Origin: an uncultured Collinsella sp.
GTDB lineage: Bacteria; Actinomycetota; Coriobacteriia; Coriobacteriales; Coriobacteriaceae
NCBI GenBank assembly: GCA_900555815.1
Contig: USMR01000060.1
Span: 1-6,096, forward strand
DNA: 6,096 bases
Direction of reading: 5' to 3'
Of the stretch, positions 1 to 5,624 are shown one piece after another (within the stretch, counting starts at the first letter, position 1; every line of letters starts with the position of its first letter). The notes beneath the pieces are model-generated. The model was given only the letters and a program-made list of their open reading frames with translations. It was not told where the DNA came from and searched no databases. The position numbers were made by a program, and so were the translations under genes.

Positions 1-305
1 AGTCGCCGACCCTCCAGCTCGATGGCCTCGAGATCAACCGTGACGCTCGCTCCGTGACGGTGGACGGTGCGCCGGTGCGCCTCACGCCCATCGAGTATTC
101 CATCTTGCTGTATCTGGCCGAGCATCGCGGCAGCGTAGTGCCCGTGGAGGACCTGTTCCGCGCGGTGTGGAACGAAGACTTTATGCCCGGCTCCAACAAT
201 ACGGTGATGGTGCACATTCGTCACCTGCGCGAAAAGATCGGTGACGACGCTCAGAAGCCGCGTTTTATTAAAAACGTTTGGGGCGTCGGCTACATCATCG
301 AATAA
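1..305 (+). CDS. VanR-like OmpR-family response regulator, C-terminal part (5' truncated)
   Basis: This is the C-terminal end of a DNA-binding response regulator; the receiver domain and true start lie left of the window. The open frame reads from base 3 and gives 100 residues to the TAA at 303-305. The sequence is a complete OmpR/PhoB winged helix: the LTPIEYSILLYL segment opens the helical core, SNNTVMVHIRHLREKIG contains the recognition helix, and VWGVGYIIE forms the closing wing hairpin. As remembered, these segments resemble VanR-type regulators more than PhoB. The frame opens upstream of a GTG at base 54, which lies inside the domain and is not a real start. The VanS-like kinase gene follows after 26 bases, so the two form an operon and a cognate pair. 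The family assignment is firm; the target genes are unknown, and VanR-like does not imply vancomycin resistance. Confidence 0.93.
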   Translation, partial: SPTLQLDGLEINRDARSVTVDGAPVRLTPIEYSILLYLAEHRGSVVPVEDLFRAVWNEDFMPGSNNTVMVHIRHLREKIGDDAQKPRFIKNVWGVGYIIE

Positions 306-331
306 CGCTTTTCGCTTGTGAGGATCTTGAT

Positions 332-1570
332 ATGACAAAAGACGATAGGCAAGCGTTCGAGGTGCCCGATCGGCTCTTTGAATACGTGAGGTCGGTCGTC
401 GACAACCGCGCGCTTGCAACGGTGCTACTCTTTTTGCTGAGCCTGCTGCTGATTGGCATCGACAACATCGTCGGAATCTTGGCGGTGCTGCTTGTCGGCT
501 TTTTGCTGATCGATCGATTTGAGATCGTGTGCCGCTGCGTGGTGATTGGCGGCGCCGCGTGGGCCATGACGTTGGCGATTGGCGCCATGGCGCTCGGCGG
601 CATCGAAGGGCCGGTGCTGTTCGATGCCGGCTTTGTATTCAACATGCTTGGCTTTGTGCTGGCGCTTGCCGCGTGCGTGCTGTTCTTGTGTGGCCGCGCC
701 CTGTACTACCAGGGCTACGAGCAGGGCGAGCAGCATGCCGATTGTGTGCTGGCCGCTCGTATTCAAGATCGCCTGATCGATCACCCCGACACCTGGGATA
801 ACATCGACGGCGACTTCTTGGAGGTCGAGGGCGCCCTTAACCGCGTGCGTGACCGTGAGCGCAAGGTGCAGCAAGCTCTGCGTGACGAGTCGCATCGCAA
901 GGACGATTTGGTCACGTACTTGGCACATGACCTACGCACCCCGCTTGCCAGTGTGGTGGGCTATCTTTCGCTGCTGCAAGAGGCTCCCGAGCTGCCGGTT
1001 GAGCAACGTGCGCACTTTACGGGCGTGGCGCTCGACAAGGCGCACCGGCTCGATACGCTCATCGAAGAGTTCTTCGATATCACGCGCTTTGACTTCCACG
1101 ATATCGTGCTCACGCGCGGCTATGTTGATCTGGGGTTGCTGCTGGCTCAGGTGACTGACGAGTTCTATCCCATCCTCAACGAGCAGCATAAGGAAGTCCA
1201 AGTTGATATTCGCGAGGACCTGACGGTGCTCGTGGATGGCGACAAAATGGCTCGCGTGTTCAACAACATCATGAAAAACGCTATTGCCTATAGCTATGAG
1301 GGCTCGACCATCACGATCGAGGCCAGACGCCGGGACGGCGGTGGCGTGCGCGTGCGCTTTATCAATCAGGGCGATCCCATCCCTGAGGCAAAGCTCAAGG
1401 TGATCTTTGAGAAGTTCTATCGCCTGGATGCGGCGCGTGCGACCAATCGCGGCGGCGCTGGACTGGGGCTTGCCATCGCCAAGGAGATCGTATGCGCGCA
1501 CGGCGGTACCGTTGCATGTGAATCGACGCCCGAACACACGATATTCACCATCGAGCTGCCCGCCGCATAG
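332..1570 (+). CDS. VanS-like membrane sensor histidine kinase with four predicted TM segments
   Basis: This 412-residue sensor kinase should autophosphorylate and pass phosphate to the regulator encoded just upstream. The ATG at 332 is preferred to an upstream TTG at 278 because AGGA (321-324) lies 7 bases before it and the TTG would overlap the regulator gene. Hydrophobic stretches at about residues 27-43, 45-61, 68-90 and 101-121 predict four membrane segments with very short loops, so there is no sizeable extracellular domain. A charged linker follows. The dimerisation domain carries the H-box AHDLRTPL with phospho-acceptor His199. The ATPase domain has an N-box around Asn312/Asn316, a G1 region NQGDPIP (345-351), an F-box IFEKFYRLD and a G2 box GGAGLGLA (374-381). 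The non-canonical G1 and HD-type H-box recall VanS. Many VanS proteins have two membrane segments, so the sensor part differs. The signal is unknown, and intramembrane or envelope-stress sensing is only a guess. Confidence 0.93.
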   Translation: MTKDDRQAFEVPDRLFEYVRSVVDNRALATVLLFLLSLLLIGIDNIVGILAVLLVGFLLIDRFEIVCRCVVIGGAAWAMTLAIGAMALGGIEGPVLFDAGFVFNMLGFVLALAACVLFLCGRALYYQGYEQGEQHADCVLAARIQDRLIDHPDTWDNIDGDFLEVEGALNRVRDRERKVQQALRDESHRKDDLVTYLAHDLRTPLASVVGYLSLLQEAPELPVEQRAHFTGVALDKAHRLDTLIEEFFDITRFDFHDIVLTRGYVDLGLLLAQVTDEFYPILNEQHKEVQVDIREDLTVLVDGDKMARVFNNIMKNAIAYSYEGSTITIEARRRDGGGVRVRFINQGDPIPEAKLKVIFEKFYRLDAARATNRGGAGLGLAIAKEIVCAHGGTVACESTPEHTIFTIELPAA

Positions 1571-1591
1571 CCAGCGTGCCCTTACAAACAC

Positions 1592-1618
1592 TTGACAATG
1601 CGCTCACGTGCATATGAG
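1592..1618 (+). promoter_or_regulatory. Candidate promoter for pstB
   Basis: A perfect TTGACA -35 hexamer lies at 1592-1597, in the 103-base gap before pstB. The best nearby -10 is TATGAG at 1613-1618 (4 of 6 matches), with a short 15-base spacer. Another -10-like word, TACTAT (1629-1634), has no good -35 at normal distance. An inverted repeat GCTCA-N8-TGAGC (1602-1619) overlaps the proposed -10 and could be an operator. TTACAA at 1582 and TTGACA at 1592 form a loose direct repeat faintly reminiscent of Gram-positive Pho boxes. No terminator is seen after the kinase gene, so read-through from upstream is also possible. Confidence 0.35.
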
Positions 1619-1631
1619 CCGCGATTCCTAC

Positions 1632-1658
1632 TATCGATACTGCTGAATTGATATCGAT
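1632..1658 (+). repeat. Paired TATCGAT motif, 20 bases apart, upstream of pstB
   Basis: TATCGAT occurs at 1632-1638 and again at 1652-1658, exactly 20 bases apart, or about two helical turns. The first copy is part of the perfect palindrome TATCGATA (1632-1639). Both lie just upstream of the pstB ribosome-binding site, so they could be an operator or leader element. This may be chance, since ATCGAT words are common in this DNA. Confidence 0.3.
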
Positions 1659-1660
1659 GT

Positions 1661-1665
1661 GGAGG
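1661..1665 (+). promoter_or_regulatory. Ribosome-binding site fixing the pstB start
   Basis: GGAGG at 1661-1665 lies 8 bases before the ATG at 1674. It decides the start: an in-frame GTG at 1659 overlaps this site and has no Shine-Dalgarno sequence of its own. Confidence 0.8.
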
Positions 1666-1673
1666 TATGCGGT

Positions 1674-2549
1674 ATGACGGCTGCTGCGGCTGTGGAGCCC
1701 ACGGAGCTTGAAGAACTCATGAAAGCGCAGGCCGAGGCCGCGCACGAGCGCGAGGTTGGGGATGCGACTCGCCCCACGGCAGAGGATCTTGCCGCCTCGC
1801 CGACGCGAATCGATGTTGAGGGCCTCGACCTGTTCTATGGCGACCACCATGCGCTCAAGGACGTGAATATCAAGATCCGCGACAAGCAGATTACCTCGTT
1901 CATCGGGCCTTCGGGCTGCGGAAAGTCCACGTTGCTGCGCTGCTTTAACCGCATGAACGACGGCATCAAGGACTGCCGCATCGAGGGCAAGATTGCGCTC
2001 GATGGTCAAGATATCCTGGGCGACTACGACATCTGCCGCCTTCGCCAGCGCGTGGGCATGGTGTTCCAGCGCCCCAACCCGTTTCCCATGAGCATCTACG
2101 ACAACGTCGCCTATGGGCCGCGCGGTATGGGTGTGCGCGATCGCGTCGTGCTCGACGAGCTGGTCGAAGACTCCCTGCGACGCGCCGCCCTGTGGGACGA
2201 GGCCAAGGACAAGCTCAAAGAGTCGGGTCTGGGTCTTTCGGGCGGCCAGCAGCAGCGCCTGTGCATCGCCCGCGCACTTGCCGTGCAGCCCGACATTCTG
2301 CTGATGGACGAGCCGACCTCGGCACTCGATCCTGTGTCGACGCTGGTGGTGGAGCAGCTGGCCTGCGAGCTCAAAGAGACCTGCACGCTCGTGGTCGTTA
2401 CGCACAATATGCAGCAGGCGGCGCGTATCTCCGATTCGGTCGCATTCTTTTTGCTGGGCGAGCTGGTGGAGCATGCGCCCACTGCCCAGCTCTTCAAAAA
2501 CCCGATCGATCCGCGCACGGCGGATTATTTGACGGGCCGTTTTGGCTGA
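1674..2549 (+). CDS. pstB: Phosphate ABC transporter ATP-binding protein PstB
   Basis: PstB is the cytoplasmic ATPase that powers high-affinity phosphate import by PstSCAB. The 291-residue product shows all ABC motifs: Walker [10 protein letters not shown] (78-86), Q-loop Gln132 in [16 protein letters not shown], signature LSGGQQQR (188-195), Walker B ILLMDEP with catalytic Glu213, D-loop SALDP, and switch His244 in VTHNMQQA. The segment [10 protein letters not shown] after Walker [14 protein letters not shown] and the ending [10 protein letters not shown] are typical of PstB rather than other ABC ATPases. The core begins near residue 45. The preceding 44 residues are an Ala/Glu-rich, charged extension not usual in PstB proteins of roughly 250-260 residues. 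The gene stands alone: no permease, binding-protein or phoU gene is adjacent, so partners must be encoded elsewhere. A PhoPR-like pair follows, consistent with a phosphate-response role. Identity is very secure; function of the extension is unknown. Confidence 0.97.
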   Translation: MTAAAAVEPTELEELMKAQAEAAHEREVGDATRPTAEDLAASPTRIDVEGLDLFYGDHHALKDVNIKIRDKQITSFIGPSGCGKSTLLRCFNRMNDGIKDCRIEGKIALDGQDILGDYDICRLRQRVGMVFQRPNPFPMSIYDNVAYGPRGMGVRDRVVLDELVEDSLRRAALWDEAKDKLKESGLGLSGGQQQRLCIARALAVQPDILLMDEPTSALDPVSTLVVEQLACELKETCTLVVVTHNMQQAARISDSVAFFLLGELVEHAPTAQLFKNPIDPRTADYLTGRFG

Positions 2550-2577
2550 TACCATCTAGTACAGGCACCTTTAGGGT

Positions 2578-2583
2578 TAAGAT
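2578..2583 (+). promoter_or_regulatory. Candidate -10 element for the PhoP-like regulator gene
   Basis: TAAGAT at 2578-2583 fits the TANNNT form of an actinobacterial -10 element. No good -35 is found 17 bases upstream. Six bases separate it from an ATG at 2590, so transcription would start at or near that ATG. That gives either a 24-base leader containing the AAAGGGG site or a leaderless message with a start eight codons earlier. Co-transcription with pstB, 64 bases upstream, is also possible. Confidence 0.35.
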
Positions 2584-2600
2584 GCGGTCATGTCGGCCGC

Positions 2601-2607
2601 AAAGGGG
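2601..2607 (+). promoter_or_regulatory. Ribosome-binding site choosing the start at 2614
   Basis: AAAGGGG at 2601-2607 lies 6 bases before the ATG at 2614. It favours that start over the in-frame ATG at 2590, which has no Shine-Dalgarno sequence upstream and would add eight residues before the normal first strand of a receiver domain. Confidence 0.65.
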
Positions 2608-2613
2608 TTCAAC

Positions 2614-3342
2614 ATGATCTATTACGTCGAGGACGATGACAACATCAGGGATTTGACGGTCTATGCGCTGCGCAAGCAGGGAATCGAGGCCGAGGGCTTT
2701 TCGTGCGACGGCGAGTTTAAGGCCGCCGTGGCGCGACGGGTGCCCGATGCTGTGCTGCTCGATATCATGCTGCCCGATACCGATGGTTTGGCGATTATGC
2801 GCCGCCTCCGCGCCGACCGCCTGACGGCGACGGTGCCCATCATGATGCTTACCGCCAAGGACACCGAGCTCGACAAGGTGATGGCGCTCGATGGCGGTGC
2901 CGACGATTACCTGACTAAACCCTTCTCGCTCATGGAGCTTGCGAGCCGCTGCCGCGCACTGCTGCGTCGCGGCGGAATGGTCAAGCAGGCGAGCGATGTG
3001 CTCAGCGTGGGCGACATCGTGCTTTCGCCCAGCCATCGCGAGGTGACCGTTGCTGGCGAGCCGCTTAAGCTCACCCTGCGCGAGTTCGACCTGCTCGAGT
3101 ACCTCATGCGCAAGCCCGGCGTGGTCTTTACCCGCGAGTCGTTGCTGCAGAGCGTGTGGGGCTGGGACTTCGACGGCGGTTCGCGCACTGTTGACGTGCA
3201 CGTGCAGACGCTTCGCCAAAAACTGGGCGAGCATGCCAGCGCCATCGAGACCGTGCGCGGCGTGGGCTACCGCTTGGCCGAGCCTTCTGCCGGTGATGGT
3301 GCCGAAGGTGACGTCACCGCGGCCACCGCATCGGAGGAGTAA
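2614..3342 (+). CDS. PhoP/PhoB-type response regulator (receiver + winged helix)
   Basis: This 242-residue OmpR-family transcription factor is probably the partner of the kinase encoded 3 bases downstream. From the ATG at 2614 the protein begins MIYYVEDDDNIR, the usual first strand and acidic pocket (Glu6, Asp7, Asp8) of a receiver. Asp50 in LLDIMLPDTDG is the phospho-acceptor; Thr80 and Lys102 (TKPF) complete the switch residues. The winged helix covers about 129-222, with LTLREFDLLEYL opening the core, SRTVDVHVQTLRQKLG holding the recognition helix, and VRGVGYRL closing it. A Gly/Ala/Glu-rich tail of about 20 residues follows. Its last codons contain GGAGGA (3333-3338), the ribosome-binding site of the kinase gene, implying translational coupling. 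Position after pstB suggests control of the phosphate regulon, but many OmpR regulators look alike, so the Pho role rests on context and on the kinase. Confidence 0.94.
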   Translation: MIYYVEDDDNIRDLTVYALRKQGIEAEGFSCDGEFKAAVARRVPDAVLLDIMLPDTDGLAIMRRLRADRLTATVPIMMLTAKDTELDKVMALDGGADDYLTKPFSLMELASRCRALLRRGGMVKQASDVLSVGDIVLSPSHREVTVAGEPLKLTLREFDLLEYLMRKPGVVFTRESLLQSVWGWDFDGGSRTVDVHVQTLRQKLGEHASAIETVRGVGYRLAEPSAGDGAEGDVTAATASEE

Positions 3343-3345
3343 CCC

Positions 3346-4770
3346 GTGGTCTTCGCCCCCCAGGGAAAACATACGCTGTCGCACCGCGTTTTTGTGACGA
3401 TCTTTGTCTGCGCCATGGCGGTTATCGTGGCGTTTACGGTGCTGGGTGCGTTCTTTGTGCAAAACACCTTGGCGGATGCCACGAGTGCCAATCTGGCGCA
3501 GGAAACCGAGCTCATTGTTGCCGCCCTCGACGAGCAGCAGGAGCCCATCCCGTTCTTGCGTAGCCTCGATCGCGAGGACTTGCGCATCACGCTGATTAAC
3601 AAGGATGGATCGGTTGCCTACGACAACGAGGCGCCGCCTTCCACACTGCCCAACCATGGCGAACGCCCCGAGGTCATCGAGGCCTTTGAGAATGGTTCGG
3701 GTTCCGCGGAGCGCGCAAGCTCTACGCTCGACGAGATTATGCTGTATCGCGCCGTCGCCCTTGATAACGGCCAGGTTGTCCGCTTGGCGCAGGCCCAGCC
3801 TGGCGTTGCGGCGATTTTGCTGTCGATGGTGGCGCCGATGCTGCTTATCGCAGCAGCGGGTGCGGTACTCTCGTTTTTTATGGCGCGCCGCGAGTCCCGT
3901 GCCATCATCGCGCCGTTGCAAGAGGTGGATTTGGACCACCCACGCCGTAGCTATGAGCACGCCTATGCCGAGATGGTCCCCATGCTTGAGCGTATCGAGT
4001 CGCAGCGCCAGGAGCTCAAGCGCCAAATGGCGGTGCTAGCGGACAACGACCGTATGCGCCGCGAGTTCACGGCGAATATCACTCATGAGCTCAAGACGCC
4101 ACTTACGGCGATTTCGGGCTATGCCGAGCTCATCGCAAACGGCATGGTCGAGGGCGAGGACGACCTGCGCAACTTTGGCGGTCGCATCTATCGTGAGGCG
4201 GGCCGTTTGGCAGCGCTTGTCAACGACATCCTTACGCTGTCTAACTTGGACGAGGCCGAGCGTGCAACTGAGGGCGAGGCGGTGTCCATTGGGTCCACGG
4301 AGCCTATTGAGCTCTCGCATGCCATCTACGCGGTTGAGCAGCGTCTTGAACAGGTCGCCCGTCAGGCGAATGTGACGATAAGTCATGAGACCAAGCCTGT
4401 GGTCATCGAGGGCGTGTCGCGCTTGATTGACGAGCTCATCTATAATCTGGCAAGCAACGCCATCCGCTACAATCGACCCGGCGGCACGGTTACGCTGCAG
4501 TGCGGCACCAACGACGAAGGCCATCCGTTCCTTGCGGTCGCCGACACGGGAATCGGTATCGCGCCTGAAGAACAGGGCAAGGTATTTGAGCGGTTCTATC
4601 GCGTGGACAAGAGTAGGTCCAAGGCACGCGGCGGAACCGGCCTGGGGCTTGCCATTGTCAAGTATGCGGCCCTGTATCATCACGCCACGCTCGATTTGTC
4701 GAGCGAGTTGGGCGTGGGAACCACCATTACGGTGACGTTTCCCATACAGCAGGACCAGCCATTCGCATAG
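3346..4770 (+). CDS. PhoR-like sensor histidine kinase
   Basis: This 474-residue membrane kinase should phosphorylate the regulator encoded upstream. It starts at GTG 3346, supported by GGAGGA at 3333-3338, 7 bases before it. TM1 spans about residues 15-37 and TM2 about 154-180. Between them lies an extracellular domain of about 115 residues, whose DGSVAYDNEA and NHGERPEVIEAFENG segments resemble the sensor region of Firmicute PhoR-type kinases (from memory, not a search). A short linker and a coiled-coil stretch rich in Glu, Arg and Gln (about 215-240) lead to the H-box ITHELKTPL with His247. The ATPase domain has Asn371 in the N-box, G1 DTGIGI (Asp400), F-box VFERFYRVD and G2 GGTGLGLA (429-436), so it looks catalytically intact. 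No clear HAMP and no cytoplasmic PAS domain is visible, unlike many PhoR proteins. Phosphate sensing is inferred from pstB nearby; another envelope signal is possible. Confidence 0.93.
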   Translation: MVFAPQGKHTLSHRVFVTIFVCAMAVIVAFTVLGAFFVQNTLADATSANLAQETELIVAALDEQQEPIPFLRSLDREDLRITLINKDGSVAYDNEAPPSTLPNHGERPEVIEAFENGSGSAERASSTLDEIMLYRAVALDNGQVVRLAQAQPGVAAILLSMVAPMLLIAAAGAVLSFFMARRESRAIIAPLQEVDLDHPRRSYEHAYAEMVPMLERIESQRQELKRQMAVLADNDRMRREFTANITHELKTPLTAISGYAELIANGMVEGEDDLRNFGGRIYREAGRLAALVNDILTLSNLDEAERATEGEAVSIGSTEPIELSHAIYAVEQRLEQVARQANVTISHETKPVVIEGVSRLIDELIYNLASNAIRYNRPGGTVTLQCGTNDEGHPFLAVADTGIGIAPEEQGKVFERFYRVDKSRSKARGGTGLGLAIVKYAALYHHATLDLSSELGVGTTITVTFPIQQDQPFA

Positions 4771-4795
4771 CGATACAACATAGATATTGATGCAG

Positions 4796-4838
4796 ACGCC
4801 GCATTTGACTTTCGGGTGCGGCGTTGTTGTGCAATTTT
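4796..4838 (+). terminator. Rho-independent terminator after the PhoR-like kinase gene
   Basis: ACGCCGCA (4796-4803) pairs perfectly with TGCGGCGT (4817-4824), an 8-base-pair GC-rich stem with a 13-base loop. The T-rich run that follows is interrupted (TTGTTGTGCAATTTT, 4824-4838), so termination may be incomplete. Position 25 bases after the stop codon fits the end of the regulator-kinase transcript. Confidence 0.7.
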
Positions 4839-4859
4839 ACGATTGCTTCCGACATTTTT

Positions 4860-4873
4860 ACAGGAGAGCCTGT
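4860..4873 (+). repeat. Short inverted repeat ACAGG-AGAG-CCTGT
   Basis: A perfect 5-base-pair hairpin with a 4-base loop lies between the terminator and the next promoter. T-rich runs flank both sides (ATTTTT before, TTTCTT after), so it could be a weak second terminator on either strand or an operator. The stem is short and may be chance. Confidence 0.3.
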
Positions 4874-4889
4874 TTCTTATGTATAGAGT

Positions 4890-4918
4890 TTGGTCTCGGT
4901 AAAAAGATGCGATAACAT
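4890..4918 (+). promoter_or_regulatory. Candidate promoter of the polysaccharide operon
   Basis: TTGGTC at 4890-4895 (matching the TTG of the -35) is followed, after an ideal 17-base spacer, by TAACAT at 4913-4918 (4 of 6 to TATAAT). This would start transcription near 4925 and give a leader of about 40 bases. Location after a terminator and before the first gene of a new operon supports it. Confidence 0.45.
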
Positions 4919-4919
4919 A

Positions 4920-4944
4920 CGGACAGTTTTGTCAATCCGAACTG
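4920..4944 (+). repeat. Overlapping inverted repeats at the start of the polysaccharide operon leader
   Basis: Three small inverted repeats overlap: GACA/TGTC (4922-4925 with 4930-4933), CGGA/TCCG (4920-4923 with 4936-4939) and CAGTT/AACTG (4924-4928 with 4940-4944). They cannot all form at once. They sit at the predicted transcription start and could be a repressor site or a small RNA structure. All stems are short, so the evidence is weak. Confidence 0.25.
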
Positions 4945-4965
4945 GGGAAATGAAAGGCAAGCTGC

Positions 4966-5622
4966 ATGACCCTTCTCGAACTGTTCCAGCTGCTGAAGAA
5001 GCACCTTCAGCTGGTCATCACCCTTCCGGTGGTCTGCGCGATCGCCATGGGCATCGTGTCCTTCGTTGCGATGGACAACACCTATACCGCGACGACGAGC
5101 ATGTACATTCTCGCCAAGACCGACGATAGCGGTCAGATGAGCTACAACGATCTCTCGGCGAGCCAGATGCTTTCCAACGATATCGCCACGCTGCTGGATA
5201 GCGATAGCGTTAAGAGCGGTGCTGCCAATGAGTTGGGCCTTGCTGACCTGGATGACTACAAGGTGTCTGTTTCCTCCGAGACCACCACGCGTGTCATTAC
5301 GCTTTCGGTTACCGGCACCGATGCCAAGGAGACGGCTAAGGTCGCAAAGGCCATGGCCAGCTCGGTGAGTACGGTCGCTCAGAACGTCGGCGCTGCCCAG
5401 AGCATCAACGTTATCGACGAGGCTAAGACTCCCGAAGTCCCCAGCGGCCCCAAGCGCACGCTGTACGTTGCTGTCGCGTTCCTCGCCGGTATCTTTATCG
5501 CAGTCGCCTATGTCGTTTTGGCAGACATGCTCAATACCCGCATCCGCGGTGCCGAAGAGGCGGAAGAGCTCCTGGGCATTCCCGTTGTTGGCCGAATTCC
5601 GGCTATGAAAGGTGGTAAATAG
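4966..5622 (+). CDS. Wzz/YveK-type polysaccharide chain-length and co-polymerase protein
   Basis: This 218-residue membrane protein is expected to control chain length or export of a capsule or exopolysaccharide, working with the tyrosine kinase encoded next. The ATG at 4966 has GAAAGG (4952-4957) 8 bases upstream. Topology is that of the Wzz/CapA/YveK family: a short cytoplasmic start (MTLLELFQLLKKH), TM1 at about 16-36, an extracellular domain of about 125 residues beginning with the typical YTATTSMYI strand, a proline-rich motif PEVPSGPKR (156-164) just before TM2 (about 166-188), and a cytoplasmic tail ending LLGIPVVGRIPAMKGGK. The length is that of Gram-positive adaptors, in which the kinase is a separate protein; the short tail is expected to bind and activate it. 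It is probably the first gene of the operon, being preceded by a terminator and a promoter. Confidence 0.93.
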   Translation: MTLLELFQLLKKHLQLVITLPVVCAIAMGIVSFVAMDNTYTATTSMYILAKTDDSGQMSYNDLSASQMLSNDIATLLDSDSVKSGAANELGLADLDDYKVSVSSETTTRVITLSVTGTDAKETAKVAKAMASSVSTVAQNVGAAQSINVIDEAKTPEVPSGPKRTLYVAVAFLAGIFIAVAYVVLADMLNTRIRGAEEAEELLGIPVVGRIPAMKGGK

Positions 5623-5624
5623 GC

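Noticed and set aside
278..331. TTG start at 278 for the VanS-like kinase
   Set aside because: It would overlap the regulator gene and lacks a Shine-Dalgarno sequence; the ATG at 332 has AGGA at proper spacing.
1..1570. Glycopeptide-resistance (van) locus
   Set aside because: Only regulator similarity is seen. No vanH, vanA/B-type ligase, vanX or vanY gene is in the window, and VanRS-like pairs are common outside resistance clusters.
1571..1673. Terminator after the VanS-like kinase gene
   Set aside because: The only inverted repeat (GCTCA/TGAGC) is short and has no T-run after it.
1545..2555. Minus-strand open frame of 336 codons opposite pstB
   Set aside because: It mirrors the codon bias of pstB, has no recognisable domain and no visible ribosome-binding site.
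2529..2555. Promoter with TTGACG (2529-2534) and TACCAT (2550-2555) at the end of pstB
   Set aside because: The 15-base spacer is short, and the -35 codes for conserved PstB C-terminal residues (YLTGRFG), which explains the sequence without a promoter.
2494..4026. Long minus-strand open frame of 510 codons opposite the PhoP-like and PhoR-like genes
   Set aside because: It runs antisense to two genes with complete, recognisable domains, and its translation is rich in His, Arg and Gln without a domain pattern. Long antisense frames are expected in GC-biased coding DNA.
4890..5129. Plus-strand frame of 79 codons starting before the Wzz-like gene
   Set aside because: It overlaps the wzz-like gene in another frame, its start coincides with promoter sequence, and the product has no recognisable features.
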